Positions 33,608 through 42,537 of a DNA stretch of 64,000 nt are shown one piece after another; the first letter of the stretch is position 1, and every line of letters begins with the position of its first letter. Both the position numbers and the translations under genes were made by a program. This DNA is from Mycolicibacterium rhodesiae JS60 (GTDB taxonomy: Bacteria > Actinomycetota > Actinomycetes > Mycobacteriales > Mycobacteriaceae). The DNA lies in assembly GCA_000230935.2 (NCBI GenBank), contig AGIQ01000003.1, positions 124,001-188,000 of the forward strand. The letters are read 5' to 3'. Under the pieces are notes generated by a model. The model was not told where the DNA came from. It saw only the letters and a list, made by a program, of their open reading frames with translations, and ran no database searches.

Positions 33608-36600
33608 CTAGCGTGCTTCGAGATCACCCTCAGTTTCCAGAAGCACCTGGCGCAGCCCATCGAGCGTCGCCGGATCGGGGTTCTCCCACATCCCCCGCCC
33701 GACGGCCTCAAGCAGCCGCTCCGACATCCCGTGCAGCGCCCAGGGATTGGACTCGTCCATGAACTTGCGGTTCTCCGGGTCCAGCACATAGGACTCGGTA
33801 AGTTGCTCGTACATCCAGTCGGCCATCACCCCCGCGGTGGCGTCGTAGCCGAACAGGTAGTCCACCGTCGCGGCCATCTCGAAGGCGCCCTTGTAGCCGT
33901 GCTTGCGCATCGCGGCCATCCACCGCGGATTGACCACGCGGGCGCGGAAGACGCGGGTGGTCTCCTCGGACAGCGTGCGGGTGCGCACGGCGTCGGGACG
34001 GGTGTTGTCGCCGATATAGGCCTCCGGCGCCCGCCCGGTGAGTGCCCGCACGGTCGCGACCATGCCGCCGTGGTACTGGAAGTAGTCGTCGGAGTCGGCG
34101 ATGTCATGCTCGCGCGAGTCGGTGTTCTTGGCGGCGACCACGATTCGGCGGTACTGGGTGGACATGTCGTCTCCCGCCGGTTTGCCGTCGAGTTCGCGGC
34201 CGTAGGCGAACCCGCCCCACGCGGTGTATACCTGCGCCAGGTCGGCGTCGTCACGCCAGTTGCGGCTGTCGATCAGCTGCAGCAGGCCGGCCCCGTAGGT
34301 GCCCGGCTTGGAGCCGAAAATGCGTGTCGTGGCGCGCCTTTCGTCACCGTGTTCGGCGAGGTCGACCTGCGCGTGGGCCCGGACGAAGTTCTGCTCGACC
34401 GGCTCGTCGAGGCCTGCGACCAGGCGCACCGCGTCGTCGAGCATCGTGACGACGTGCGGGAAGGCGTCCCGGAAGAAGCCCGAGATCCGCACCGTCACGT
34501 CGATGCGCGGACGGTCCAGCTCGGCCAGCGAGATGGCCTCCAGGTCGACGACGCGACGGGAGGCGTCGTCCCACACCGGCCGGACCCCCAGCAGCGCAAG
34601 GACTTCGGCGATGTCGTCGCCCGAGGTGCGCATCGCCGAGGTGCCCCATACCGACAGCCCGACGGATCGCGGCCAGTCGCCGTGGTCGGCGCGGTAGCGC
34701 TCGAGCAGCGAATCCGCCATGGCCACCCCGGTTTCCCAGGCCAGCCGGGACGGGACAGCCTTGGGGTCGACGGAGTAGAAGTTGCGCCCGGTGGGCAGCA
34801 CGTTGATCAGACCGCGTAACGGCGAACCGGACGGCCCCGCCTCGATGAACCGGCCGTCCAACGCGCGCAAGATCTGGTCGATCTCCGCGGCCGTGCCGGC
34901 CAGCCGCGGTACCACCTCCGTCGCCGCGAACCGCAGGATCGCCGCGACAGCCGCGTCGTCGGTCAGCTCGCCGACCCGGCCGGCGTCCCAGCCGGTGGCC
35001 TGCAGCCCGGCCAGCAGCGCCCGAGCCTGCTGCTCGGCTTCGTCGACGGCGGCCCGGTCGGCGGTGCCGTCCTCGGCCAGCCCGAGGGCCTGACGCAGGC
35101 CGGGCAGGTGCTGTTCACCGGCGAAGAGTTGGCGTGCCCGCAGGATGGCCAGCACCAGGTCGAGCTCGGCCTCACCGGCCGGTGCGGCGCCCAGGATGTG
35201 CAGGCCGTCGCGAATCTGGACGTCCTTGATCTCGCAGAGCCAGCCGTCGACGTGCAGGAGCATGTCGTCGAAGGAGTCATCCTCGGGCCGCTGCGCCAGG
35301 CCCAGATCGTGGTCCATCTTCGCCGCGCGCATCAACGTCCAGATCTGCTGGCGGATGGCAGGCAGCTTGCCCGGGTCGAGCGCGGCGATGTTGGCGTGTT
35401 CGTCGAGCAGTTGTTCCAGCCGCGCGATGTCGCCGTAGCTTTCCGCCCTGGCCATCGGCGGAATCAGGTGATCGACCAGAGTGGCGTGGGCCCGGCGCTT
35501 GGCCTGAGTGCCCTCCCCCGGGTCGTTGACCAGGAACGGGTAGATCAGCGGCAGGTCGCCCAGGGCCGCGTCGGTCCCGCAGGCCGCCGACATGCCAACG
35601 GTCTTGCCGGGCAACCATTCCAGGTTGCCGTGCTTGCCCAGATGTACGGCGGCGTGCGCACCGAACCCGTGCCGCAGCCACATATAGGTGGCCAGGTAGT
35701 GGTGACTCGGCGGCAGATCGGGATCGTGGTAGATGGCCACCGGGTTCTCACCGAATCCGCGCGGCGGCTGGACCAGGATCACAATGTTGCCGGATTGTAT
35801 TGCGGCGACCACGATCTCGCCGTCAGGGTCACGGCTGCGGTCCACGAACAGTTCACCCGGCGGCGGACCCCAGTGGGTGATCATCGCCTCGGTCAGCTCA
35901 GCGGGCAGCGTGGCGAACCATTCCCGGTATTGCGCTGCGGGGATCCGGATCGGGTTGCCGGCCAGCTGACCGTCGGTGACCCAGTCCGGGTCTTGGCCGC
36001 CGCGTTCGATCAGCGAGTGCATCAGGGCGTCACCGTCACCGGCGTCGACGCCGGGAATCTCGCCGATGCGGTAACCGGCATCGCGCAGTGCGTGCAGCAG
36101 GGCGACGGCGCTGGCCGGGGTGTCCAGTCCGACCGCGTTGCCGATCCGCGAGTGCTTGGTCGGGTACGCCGAAAACACCAGGGCCAGCCGCTTGTCGGCG
36201 GGTGCGACCCGGCGCAGGGTGGCGTGGTTGACGGCCAGGCCGGCCACCCGGGCGCACCGCTCGGGGTCGGGCACATAGGAGATGAGCCCGTCGGAGTCGA
36301 TCTCTTTGAACGAGAACGGGACCGTGATGATGCGGCCGTCGAACTCCGGCACCGCCACCTGAGTGGCTACATCCAGTGGGCTCAAGCCGTCGTCGTTGTC
36401 GGTCCACGTGGCCCGCGAGCTGGTCAGGCACAACCCTTGTAGGATCGGGACATCAAGGGCGGCAAGGTGTTTGACGTTCCAGCTGTCGTCGTCATGGCCT
36501 GCCCCGGCGGTCGCCGGTCGGGCACCGCCCGCGGCCAGCACGGTCACCACCATCGCGTCGGCGGTGCCGAGCAGCTCCAGGAGTTCAGGCTCGGGCGTGC

Positions 36601-37180
36601 GCAGTGACGTGCAATAGACCCCGAGTGCACGCCCGCCGGCCTGTTCGATCGCATCGGCTAGCGCCTCGACGTAGGCGGTGTTGCCGGCGAGCTGCTGGGC
36701 GCGGTAGTACAGCACTGCGATGGTCGGCCCGTCAGCCGCCCCACTCGCCCGCTCCAGCACTCCCCATGCCGGGGTTTGCGATGGCGGGTTGAAGCCGATT
36801 CCGGTCATCAGCAGGGTGTCGGACAGGAATGAATGAAGGTTCCGCATATTTTCAGTCCCGCCCTGGGCCAGGTAGACATGGGTCTGGACGGCGATGCCCG
36901 CGGGCACCGTGGAGCGCTCCATCAGGTCGGCGTCGGGGGCCTGCTCCCCGCTGACGACGATGACCGGGCGGCCGCTGGCCACCACCTCGTCGATGCCGTC
37001 CTGCCACGCCCGATAGCCGCCCAGGATGCGCACCACCACCAGGTCAGCGCCGTCGAGCAGCTCGGCCAGCTCACCGTCGATCAGTCGTGCCGGGTTGGCC
37101 CACCGGTAGTCCGCGCCGCTGGCTCGCGCGGTGATCAGGTCGGTATCCGACGTCGACAGCAGCAACACGGTGGAAGACAC
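33608..37180 (-). CDS. cobN: Cobaltochelatase subunit CobN
   Basis: A 1190-residue large subunit of the ATP-dependent aerobic cobaltochelatase that inserts cobalt into hydrogenobyrinic acid a,c-diamide. Length equals the family norm (about 1190-1200). Recognisable segments are HLGKHGNLEWLPGKTVGMSA, INVLPTGRNFYSVDPKAVPS and WGTSAMRTSGDDIAEVLALLG. It corresponds to M. tuberculosis Rv2062c. It lies 33 bases downstream of the dehalogenase gene on the same strand and may share its transcript. No B12 riboswitch is visible upstream. CobS/CobT partners are not in this window. Confidence 0.97.
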   Translation of the reverse strand: MSSTVLLLSTSDTDLITARASGADYRWANPARLIDGELAELLDGADLVVVRILGGYRAWQDGIDEVVASGRPVIVVSGEQAPDADLMERSTVPAGIAVQTHVYLAQGGTENMRNLHSFLSDTLLMTGIGFNPPSQTPAWGVLERASGAADGPTIAVLYYRAQQLAGNTAYVEALADAIEQAGGRALGVYCTSLRTPEPELLELLGTADAMVVTVLAAGGARPATAGAGHDDDSWNVKHLAALDVPILQGLCLTSSRATWTDNDDGLSPLDVATQVAVPEFDGRIITVPFSFKEIDSDGLISYVPDPERCARVAGLAVNHATLRRVAPADKRLALVFSAYPTKHSRIGNAVGLDTPASAVALLHALRDAGYRIGEIPGVDAGDGDALMHSLIERGGQDPDWVTDGQLAGNPIRIPAAQYREWFATLPAELTEAMITHWGPPPGELFVDRSRDPDGEIVVAAIQSGNIVILVQPPRGFGENPVAIYHDPDLPPSHHYLATYMWLRHGFGAHAAVHLGKHGNLEWLPGKTVGMSAACGTDAALGDLPLIYPFLVNDPGEGTQAKRRAHATLVDHLIPPMARAESYGDIARLEQLLDEHANIAALDPGKLPAIRQQIWTLMRAAKMDHDLGLAQRPEDDSFDDMLLHVDGWLCEIKDVQIRDGLHILGAAPAGEAELDLVLAILRARQLFAGEQHLPGLRQALGLAEDGTADRAAVDEAEQQARALLAGLQATGWDAGRVGELTDDAAVAAILRFAATEVVPRLAGTAAEIDQILRALDGRFIEAGPSGSPLRGLINVLPTGRNFYSVDPKAVPSRLAWETGVAMADSLLERYRADHGDWPRSVGLSVWGTSAMRTSGDDIAEVLALLGVRPVWDDASRRVVDLEAISLAELDRPRIDVTVRISGFFRDAFPHVVTMLDDAVRLVAGLDEPVEQNFVRAHAQVDLAEHGDERRATTRIFGSKPGTYGAGLLQLIDSRNWRDDADLAQVYTAWGGFAYGRELDGKPAGDDMSTQYRRIVVAAKNTDSREHDIADSDDYFQYHGGMVATVRALTGRAPEAYIGDNTRPDAVRTRTLSEETTRVFRARVVNPRWMAAMRKHGYKGAFEMAATVDYLFGYDATAGVMADWMYEQLTESYVLDPENRKFMDESNPWALHGMSERLLEAVGRGMWENPDPATLDGLRQVLLETEGDLEAR

Positions 37181-37213
37181 CCACCATTCGTACCGTATGG
37201 GCCGGGTGGTGCC

Positions 37214-38131
37214 CTATTCGGCTCGGGGGTTGGCGCGCACGAACGTCACGACCGCCTCGGCCAGTTCACGCCCCTTGTCCTCTTGCAGGAAGTGGCCGGC
37301 CCCGGCGATGGTCACATGCGACTGCCCACGTGCGCCAGGGACGTGGCCCCGCAGCACCGGCTCAGCAGCACCGGTAATCGGATCTGAGTCGGAAAATGCT
37401 GACAGAAAAGGCTTTTCGAAGCGACCCAGCGCCGCCCACGCCTTGCGGTTGGCCGGCGTCGCCGGGTCGTCCGGACTGATCGGGACGAGCATGGGGAATT
37501 GCCTGGCCCCGGCCTGATAGCTGGCGTCCGGGAACGGTGCGTCGTAGGCCGCGATCGTCTCCGCCGACAGCGTGGACAGGGATCCGCCGTTGACGATCTG
37601 GCCGGCCGGGAACAACGGCACTTCCTGACTGAACTTCTGCCACGCGAGGAACGCCTCACCGGGGTGATGATCACCCGTCGGCAGCATGGTGTTGGCCGCC
37701 ACCACCCGGGCGAACCGATCCGGATGCTCGCCGACGAGGCGCAGCCCGATCAGGCCGCCCCAGTCCTGACAGACGAGCGTGACGTCGGCAAGGCCGATCT
37801 CCTCGATCGCCGCCCACATCCAATCCACATGCGCCTGATAGGTGTAGTCGTCGCGGCTGGTCGGCTTGTCGCTGCGCCCGAAACCGACGAGATCGATCGC
37901 CACCGCACGCAGTCCGGCCTCGACCAGTACCGGAATCATCCACCGGTACAGATAGCTCCACGACGGCTCGCCGTGCAGCAACAGCACCACCTCACCGTCG
38001 GACCGGCCCTCGTCGAGGTAGTGCATGCGCAACGTGCCGCCGTCGCCGGAATCGACCTCCACGTAGCGCGGCGCGAAAGGGAAGTCCGGCAACGCGGTGA
38101 AACGCTCGTCGGGGGTGCGCAATACATCCAT
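37214..38131 (-). CDS. Haloalkane dehalogenase, HLD-I (DmbB/DhmA-like)
   Basis: A 305-residue alpha/beta hydrolase. The nucleophile is Asp123 with halide-stabilising Trp124 in VCQDWGG; the oxyanion region is HGEPSWSYLYRW; the acid is probably in FSDSDPITG and the base His in GAGHFLQED. The N-terminus MDVLRTPDERF and the SPDDPATPANR segment match, from memory, mycobacterial DmbB (Rv2296) and DhmA. It hydrolyses carbon-halogen bonds of short haloalkanes, giving alcohol and halide. It follows a TetR gene by 18 bases and precedes cobN by 33. Confidence 0.9.
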   Translation of the reverse strand: MDVLRTPDERFTALPDFPFAPRYVEVDSGDGGTLRMHYLDEGRSDGEVVLLLHGEPSWSYLYRWMIPVLVEAGLRAVAIDLVGFGRSDKPTSRDDYTYQAHVDWMWAAIEEIGLADVTLVCQDWGGLIGLRLVGEHPDRFARVVAANTMLPTGDHHPGEAFLAWQKFSQEVPLFPAGQIVNGGSLSTLSAETIAAYDAPFPDASYQAGARQFPMLVPISPDDPATPANRKAWAALGRFEKPFLSAFSDSDPITGAAEPVLRGHVPGARGQSHVTIAGAGHFLQEDKGRELAEAVVTFVRANPRAE

Positions 38132-38149
38132 GGGTGGTACTCCTTTGCA

Positions 38150-38764
38150 CTAGCGGGTTGGTGCTGGTTGATCGGTCGGGGCGGGCTTCCACTTCCGAAG
38201 CTGCGCTCGTGCGACGTCGACCGCGTCACACATCGGGGTGATGTCGGCGCGTACCCGGCCGACCAGCATGCCGCCCTGCAGCGATGCGATAACGTTGGCG
38301 GCCAACCGATCCGGATCGATATCGGCGCGCAGATCGCCGTTGTCCCGCATCGTGCGCAGCCCGTCGGCAAGCAGTGCCACCCATCGGCCGAACGCGGCAT
38401 CGATGCGCGGCCGCAAGGCCTGGTCGTCCATCAGCTCGGCGGCCAACTTGCCCAACGGGCACGCGAACGGCCCGCCGGGAGCCGAGTGCATCTGCACGAT
38501 GCCGGACAGCCAAGAGTCCACCGTTGTCCACGACTCGATGTGCGTCAGCCCGGGCTGGGCGGCGAGCACGATCTCCAGCTGCCGATCGATGACGGCTCCG
38601 ACGAGCTCGGCCTTGTCGTTGAAGTAGTGGTACAGCTGCGACTTTCCGCAACCCGCCACTGCGAGCACGTCGTCAAGACTGGTTGCGCGGACACCACGTT
38701 GGTAGATCAGCACCGCCGCGGCGTCCACGATCGCGGCACGAGCCCGCCGGCCCCGCTCGGTCAC
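38150..38764 (-). CDS. TetR/AcrR family regulator
   Basis: About 204 residues from GTG 38764; starts at 38770 and 38836 are open alternatives, the last overlapping the upstream gene by 46 bases. The helix-turn-helix is in VRATSLDDVLAVAGCGKSQLYHYFNDKAELV. The C-terminal domain contains PGGPFACPLGKLAAEL, typical of the TetR_C (YcdC-like) group, some of which sense electrophiles through a cysteine. It directly precedes the dehalogenase and probably controls it. Confidence 0.88.
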   Translation of the reverse strand: MTERGRRARAAIVDAAAVLIYQRGVRATSLDDVLAVAGCGKSQLYHYFNDKAELVGAVIDRQLEIVLAAQPGLTHIESWTTVDSWLSGIVQMHSAPGGPFACPLGKLAAELMDDQALRPRIDAAFGRWVALLADGLRTMRDNGDLRADIDPDRLAANVIASLQGGMLVGRVRADITPMCDAVDVARAQLRKWKPAPTDQPAPTR

Positions 38765-38790
38765 CGGCACCGGCTTGGCCGTTGCGCCCC

Positions 38791-39345
38791 TCAGCGCCGC
38801 GCCTTGGCGTGCTGGAGCAGTTCGTCGACGGACCATTGATCCCCGGCGTGCTTGCCGTACTTGGCGTCGATGACCGTGCCGGTGGTGTCGATCAAGATGT
38901 CGGCGGGCAGACCGAGATGGCCCCCGTTGGCACGATGCATCCCGGCCTTCAGGCGCAATTTGCCGGCCAGAGCGGGGTCAACCATGCCCTTGAAGATCGG
39001 CGCCACCGCGCGCGGATCGATTACCGATCGGACCGAGGTCTCGACGCCGAATCGTCGATAGAGCGTCCGGTCCGGATCGGCGACGAGGTCGAACGGCAGG
39101 TCATCGACATAGGTCTCCAACTCCTCGGATGTGGAGTGAAACAGCACCACCTCGCGGATGCCGTTTGCCGTGATCTCGTCGTAGCGCTTGACCACGGACT
39201 GCAGGTGTACATTGCAGATCGGGCAGCCCGCAAAGCGCCGAAACTGAAGGTGGACAACCTTTTCCGGGTCGGGAATGCTGACCGTGACGCCGTTGATGGT
39301 GGGCAATTCGTCGGCTTGGACGATGTCGCCCGGCTTGACCCGCAT
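38791..39345 (-). CDS. Peroxiredoxin-like (AhpC/TSA) protein
   Basis: A 184-residue thioredoxin-fold protein. The active-site-like motif is FAGCPICN; two cysteines in CPIC suggest a thiol-disulfide or peroxide-reducing role. Further features are VVLFHSTSEELETYV and DILIDTTGTV. ATG 39345 (MRVKPGDIV) is preferred over 39378. It is upstream of and codirectional with the TetR-dehalogenase pair. The reductant and substrate are unknown. Confidence 0.85.
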   Translation of the reverse strand: MRVKPGDIVQADELPTINGVTVSIPDPEKVVHLQFRRFAGCPICNVHLQSVVKRYDEITANGIREVVLFHSTSEELETYVDDLPFDLVADPDRTLYRRFGVETSVRSVIDPRAVAPIFKGMVDPALAGKLRLKAGMHRANGGHLGLPADILIDTTGTVIDAKYGKHAGDQWSVDELLQHAKARR

Positions 39346-39417
39346 CGATGCTCCCGTCGTCGCGGCGCCGCCAGCCAATGCACCGTCGCTCCAGCCTTAC
39401 CGGCCAGAACTGTACTG

Positions 39418-39858
39418 TCAAGTCCAGTTTTCTCGTGCGGATCCCTCGGCGCGCAGGAACGGGCTCAGCGCCAGGCCGATCACGGCCACGCCGGCGACCG
39501 GGGCGAGCAGCGGCAACCACGGCAGTCCGGCAGGCAGCGTGGTTGCCAACACCCCTAACGCGGCGAAACCGGCGATAGCCACGGCCGTCGGTCGGGTCAG
39601 CGCTGCGTGCATCAGCACCAGATACGCCGCGGCACACACGCCCGATACCGCCGCCGGCACCGGTTGCGGACCGGAGAGCGCGATGGCGCCGATCACCGCG
39701 AGCACCGCCACGGTGGCCGCCACCCGCAGATAGAGCCCGGCCAGGACCGCGATCAGGGCGACCGCCGCCACAACCATGCCGCGTTCGTCGGCGCCCAGGG
39801 CGGCCGAGCCGGCCGCCACCGCCCCGAAGGCAGTCGCCAGCAGCCGCCGCGACGTCAT
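39418..39858 (-). CDS. Multi-pass membrane protein of the MoxR3-type cluster (Rv3162c-like)
   Basis: A 146-residue, very hydrophobic protein with about five membrane segments rich in Ala, Val and Leu. It is the last gene of the MoxR cluster; its ATG overlaps the DUF58 stop (ATGA). Position and length match, from memory, M. tuberculosis Rv3162c. Function is unknown; it probably anchors or assists the MoxR-DUF58 complex. Confidence 0.75.
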   Translation of the reverse strand: MTSRRLLATAFGAVAAGSAALGADERGMVVAAVALIAVLAGLYLRVAATVAVLAVIGAIALSGPQPVPAAVSGVCAAAYLVLMHAALTRPTAVAIAGFAALGVLATTLPAGLPWLPLLAPVAGVAVIGLALSPFLRAEGSARENWT

Positions 39859-41096
39859 GAGATGCGCCGGGCTCGGTCGGGCACCAGGCTCATCGCCTGA
39901 TCGAGGCTGATGTCGGCGGGCCACGACACCACGTCGACACCGATCACCTTCATGTCGCGGTACATCGCCGAGCGTTGCAGCGCCCACATTCGTTCGAGGA
40001 TCTCCTCGTTGCCGTCGGCGAGCGGCCAGCCTTCGAGCACGTCGACCGCCACGACCGGGTGCCCGCGTTTGCAGAGGTTGATCAACGCGAGGGCGAATTC
40101 GGTGTCGAGCATGGTGGAGAACCCGACGACGACCGCGCCGGGCGGGACGGCCGCGCGCGGCGCCAATGTACCTGCGGTGTCCTGATATTCGCTGCCCACC
40201 CCGAGCGCGGCGTCGAGTATCCGGTAAAACTGCCTGCGGCCGATATCGGCGCCGAGCCACCGGGGCCGACGGCCGCCGAGCCCGACGATGCCGGCCCGGT
40301 CACCGTGGCGCAGCGCGGTCTGCACCACCTGGGTGGCGCCGCGCAGGATTCGCTCGGTGACCGCCGTGGCCGGTCCGGCCGGTTGTGTGCTCATGTCGAC
40401 GAGCACGACGACATCGGCGGCGCGGTCGGTCAGCCGTTCGGTGACGTGCAGGCTGCCGCGGCGCGCGCTGACCGCCCAATTCACCGCGCGCAGCTGATCT
40501 CCCGGAAGGTAGGGCCGAATATCGGCGAACTCGACGCCGGGACCGATGTGCCGGGTCAGGTGGGTGCCGAGCCGATCGGGCAGCTCGGTTCGGGGAATGC
40601 CGGTCGGCTGCGGGGGTGCCACCGGGAAGACGAAAAGGTCGGCGGCGTCGATGATCGCGGTGCCGGTGAGCAGTCCGCCTGCCGCCACGACTTCCACCCG
40701 GGTGCGCAATGGGTAGCGGCCCCACCGCGGCGCCTCGGCCGACACACGTGTGCGAGTGCGATCGCTCTCGATCGTCTCGGACAGCAGTCCCGGCACCGCG
40801 CATACCGTCAGCGTCGCGTCAGCCGAGTCCCCCACCAACTCCGCGCTCAGCGGCATCCGTTCGTTCTCGAAACACCGCGTCAACGCCGGGCGCCCGACCA
40901 CCGCTGCGGTCGCCGGCTTGCGCTGCCACCCGATCGAGGCGAGCACCCCGAGCATGGGCGCCACGAACGCGATCAGCTGCCACCGCGCCCCGATCACGGC
41001 AACCGCCAGTGCGGCACCGGCACACGTAACGATCGCCCGTGTCAACGGCGATGCACTCCAACGTAATTCGGCCTCGGTATGGCGGACGTCCGTCAT
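39855..41096 (-). CDS. DUF58 protein of the MoxR3-type cluster (Rv3163c-like)
   Basis: A 413-residue protein. Two N-terminal membrane helices (about residues 15-55) precede the DUF58 core with RPYLPGDQLRAVNWAVSARRG and VVLVDMST, a vWA-like fold. DUF58 proteins work with MoxR AAA+ ATPases, often in assembly of metal or envelope complexes. The ATG at 41096 overlaps the moxR stop (TGATG). Confidence 0.87.
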   Translation of the reverse strand: MTDVRHTEAELRWSASPLTRAIVTCAGAALAVAVIGARWQLIAFVAPMLGVLASIGWQRKPATAAVVGRPALTRCFENERMPLSAELVGDSADATLTVCAVPGLLSETIESDRTRTRVSAEAPRWGRYPLRTRVEVVAAGGLLTGTAIIDAADLFVFPVAPPQPTGIPRTELPDRLGTHLTRHIGPGVEFADIRPYLPGDQLRAVNWAVSARRGSLHVTERLTDRAADVVVLVDMSTQPAGPATAVTERILRGATQVVQTALRHGDRAGIVGLGGRRPRWLGADIGRRQFYRILDAALGVGSEYQDTAGTLAPRAAVPPGAVVVGFSTMLDTEFALALINLCKRGHPVVAVDVLEGWPLADGNEEILERMWALQRSAMYRDMKVIGVDVVSWPADISLDQAMSLVPDRARRIS

Positions 41097-42064
41097 CACT
41101 GTCCCTGACCACGCGCCCGCGGGACCGGCAGCCGCCGCAGCAGCTGTTCGACCACATCGGAGCCGTGCACACTGCGCACCCACATCTCCGGCCGCAGGCT
41201 GATCCGGTGCGCGATCGCCGGAACGGCGAGCGCCTTCACATCCTCGGGGATCACATAATCCCGGCCGGTCACCAGCGCGCGGGCGCGCGCCAGCTGGACG
41301 AGGTCGAGTTCGGCACGCGGGCTGGCACCCACCGCAACCTGCGGATGGCTGCGGGTGGCCGTCGCGATGGAGATCACGTAGTGCAGGACGTCGTCGTGTA
41401 CCGATACCTTCTCCACCGATTCCCGCATGGCCAGAAGGTCTTTGGCGTCCACCACCTGGTTGATCGTCGCTTCCGCCGCCCCCCGCTCGATGCGGCGGCG
41501 CAACATCGACGCCTCCTCGGTCTCGGAGAGATAGTTCAAAGCGACCTTGACCGCGAAACGGTCGAGCTGAGCTTCCGGCAGCGGGTAGGTGCCCTCGTAC
41601 TCGATCGGATTGTCGGTGGCCAGGACGATGAATGGTGAAGGCAGCTGGTGAGTTTCGCCATCGATACTGACCTGACGCTCGGCCATGGCCTCCAGGAGCG
41701 CGGCCTGGGTCTTGGGCGGGGTCCGGTTGATCTCGTCCGCCATCAACAGATTGGTGAAGATCGGGCCGGGGCGGAACTCGAAACGGCCCGATTGCATGTC
41801 GTAGATCGTGGAGCCGAGCAGGTCGGCGGGCAACAGGTCCGGGGTGAACTGGACTCGGGTGAAACGCAAACCCAGCGCGGCCGCGAATGAGCGTGCGATC
41901 AGTGTCTTGCCCATGCCGGGCAGGTCCTCGATCAACACGTGGCCGCCGGCCAGCACCGTGGTCAGGATCAACGTGAGCGCTGCACGTTTACCCACCACCA
42001 CGCGTTCGATCTCGTCGAGTACCGCTTCGCAATAGGCCGTCATCGCCGGGGCCGGCATCGTCAT
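41096..42064 (-). CDS. moxR3: MoxR family AAA+ ATPase (MoxR3-like)
   Basis: A 322-residue AAA+ ATPase. Walker A is EDLPGMGKT (residues 46-54), Walker B LLMADEINR, sensor region VLATDNPIEYEGTYPLPEAQLDRF. MoxR proteins act as chaperones for partner complexes. Neighbours match the M. tuberculosis moxR3 locus (Rv3166c-Rv3162c) rather than moxR1 or moxR2. The ATG at 42064 overlaps the upstream stop and follows GGGGGA. Confidence 0.93.
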   Translation of the reverse strand: MTMPAPAMTAYCEAVLDEIERVVVGKRAALTLILTTVLAGGHVLIEDLPGMGKTLIARSFAAALGLRFTRVQFTPDLLPADLLGSTIYDMQSGRFEFRPGPIFTNLLMADEINRTPPKTQAALLEAMAERQVSIDGETHQLPSPFIVLATDNPIEYEGTYPLPEAQLDRFAVKVALNYLSETEEASMLRRRIERGAAEATINQVVDAKDLLAMRESVEKVSVHDDVLHYVISIATATRSHPQVAVGASPRAELDLVQLARARALVTGRDYVIPEDVKALAVPAIAHRISLRPEMWVRSVHGSDVVEQLLRRLPVPRARGQGQ

Positions 42065-42537
42065 ATGTCCCCCATCCGTCGCAGAATCTCCTCGAGCGTT
42101 GCGTACCCGGGCCCGGGTTCGCGGCCACGGCCATGGACGACGTTGTTGGGATCCACCCAGCACCACAGGTCGTCGCCGAACACGATGCGCCCGGTCGCCT
42201 GCAATCCCGCCGGATCTCGCTGCCGGGTGGCGAGCACGAATTCACGCGCCAGCCGGGGCCGCAGATGCCGATCCCAGTCGCCTCGGGTGGCATCGGCCCA
42301 CTGAATCGTCGACTCGGTGCGAGACCGCCAGCGCCGCAACGCTTCCGCGGGATCGTCAGCGCTCGGCTCAGCGGCGCTGCGATGTTGTGCCGCATCAATA
42401 CTCAGCCGCGCGGCGAGCAGGAACACCACCAGCGCCAGCCCGGCCGCGGGCAGAACCCATTGCCGCGCACCCAGAACCACGGCAAGCACCTCTGCCCCCG
42501 CGACCAGGAACAGCCCACCGGTCACCAGGCGGATCAC
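42061..42537 (-). CDS. Membrane protein of the MoxR3-type cluster (Rv3165c-like)
   Basis: A 158-residue protein with two N-terminal membrane helices (about residues 5-45), then a soluble domain rich in Arg and Trp (EALRRWRSRTESTIQWADATRG trimmed core, DDLWCWVDP). It starts at GTG 42537, overlapping the upstream stop, and ends overlapping moxR. Function is unknown; it is a conserved member of this cluster. Confidence 0.8.
   Translation of the reverse strand: MIRLVTGGLFLVAGAEVLAVVLGARQWVLPAAGLALVVFLLAARLSIDAAQHRSAAEPSADDPAEALRRWRSRTESTIQWADATRGDWDRHLRPRLAREFVLATRQRDPAGLQATGRIVFGDDLWCWVDPNNVVHGRGREPGPGYATLEEILRRMGDI

Noticed and set aside
35108..36442. 444-residue open frame opposite cobN
   Set aside because: Antisense shadow of a strongly conserved gene; no ribosome site or recognisable domain.
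37181..37213. Cobalamin riboswitch before cobN
   Set aside because: Only 33 bases separate it from the preceding gene; no B12-box is visible.
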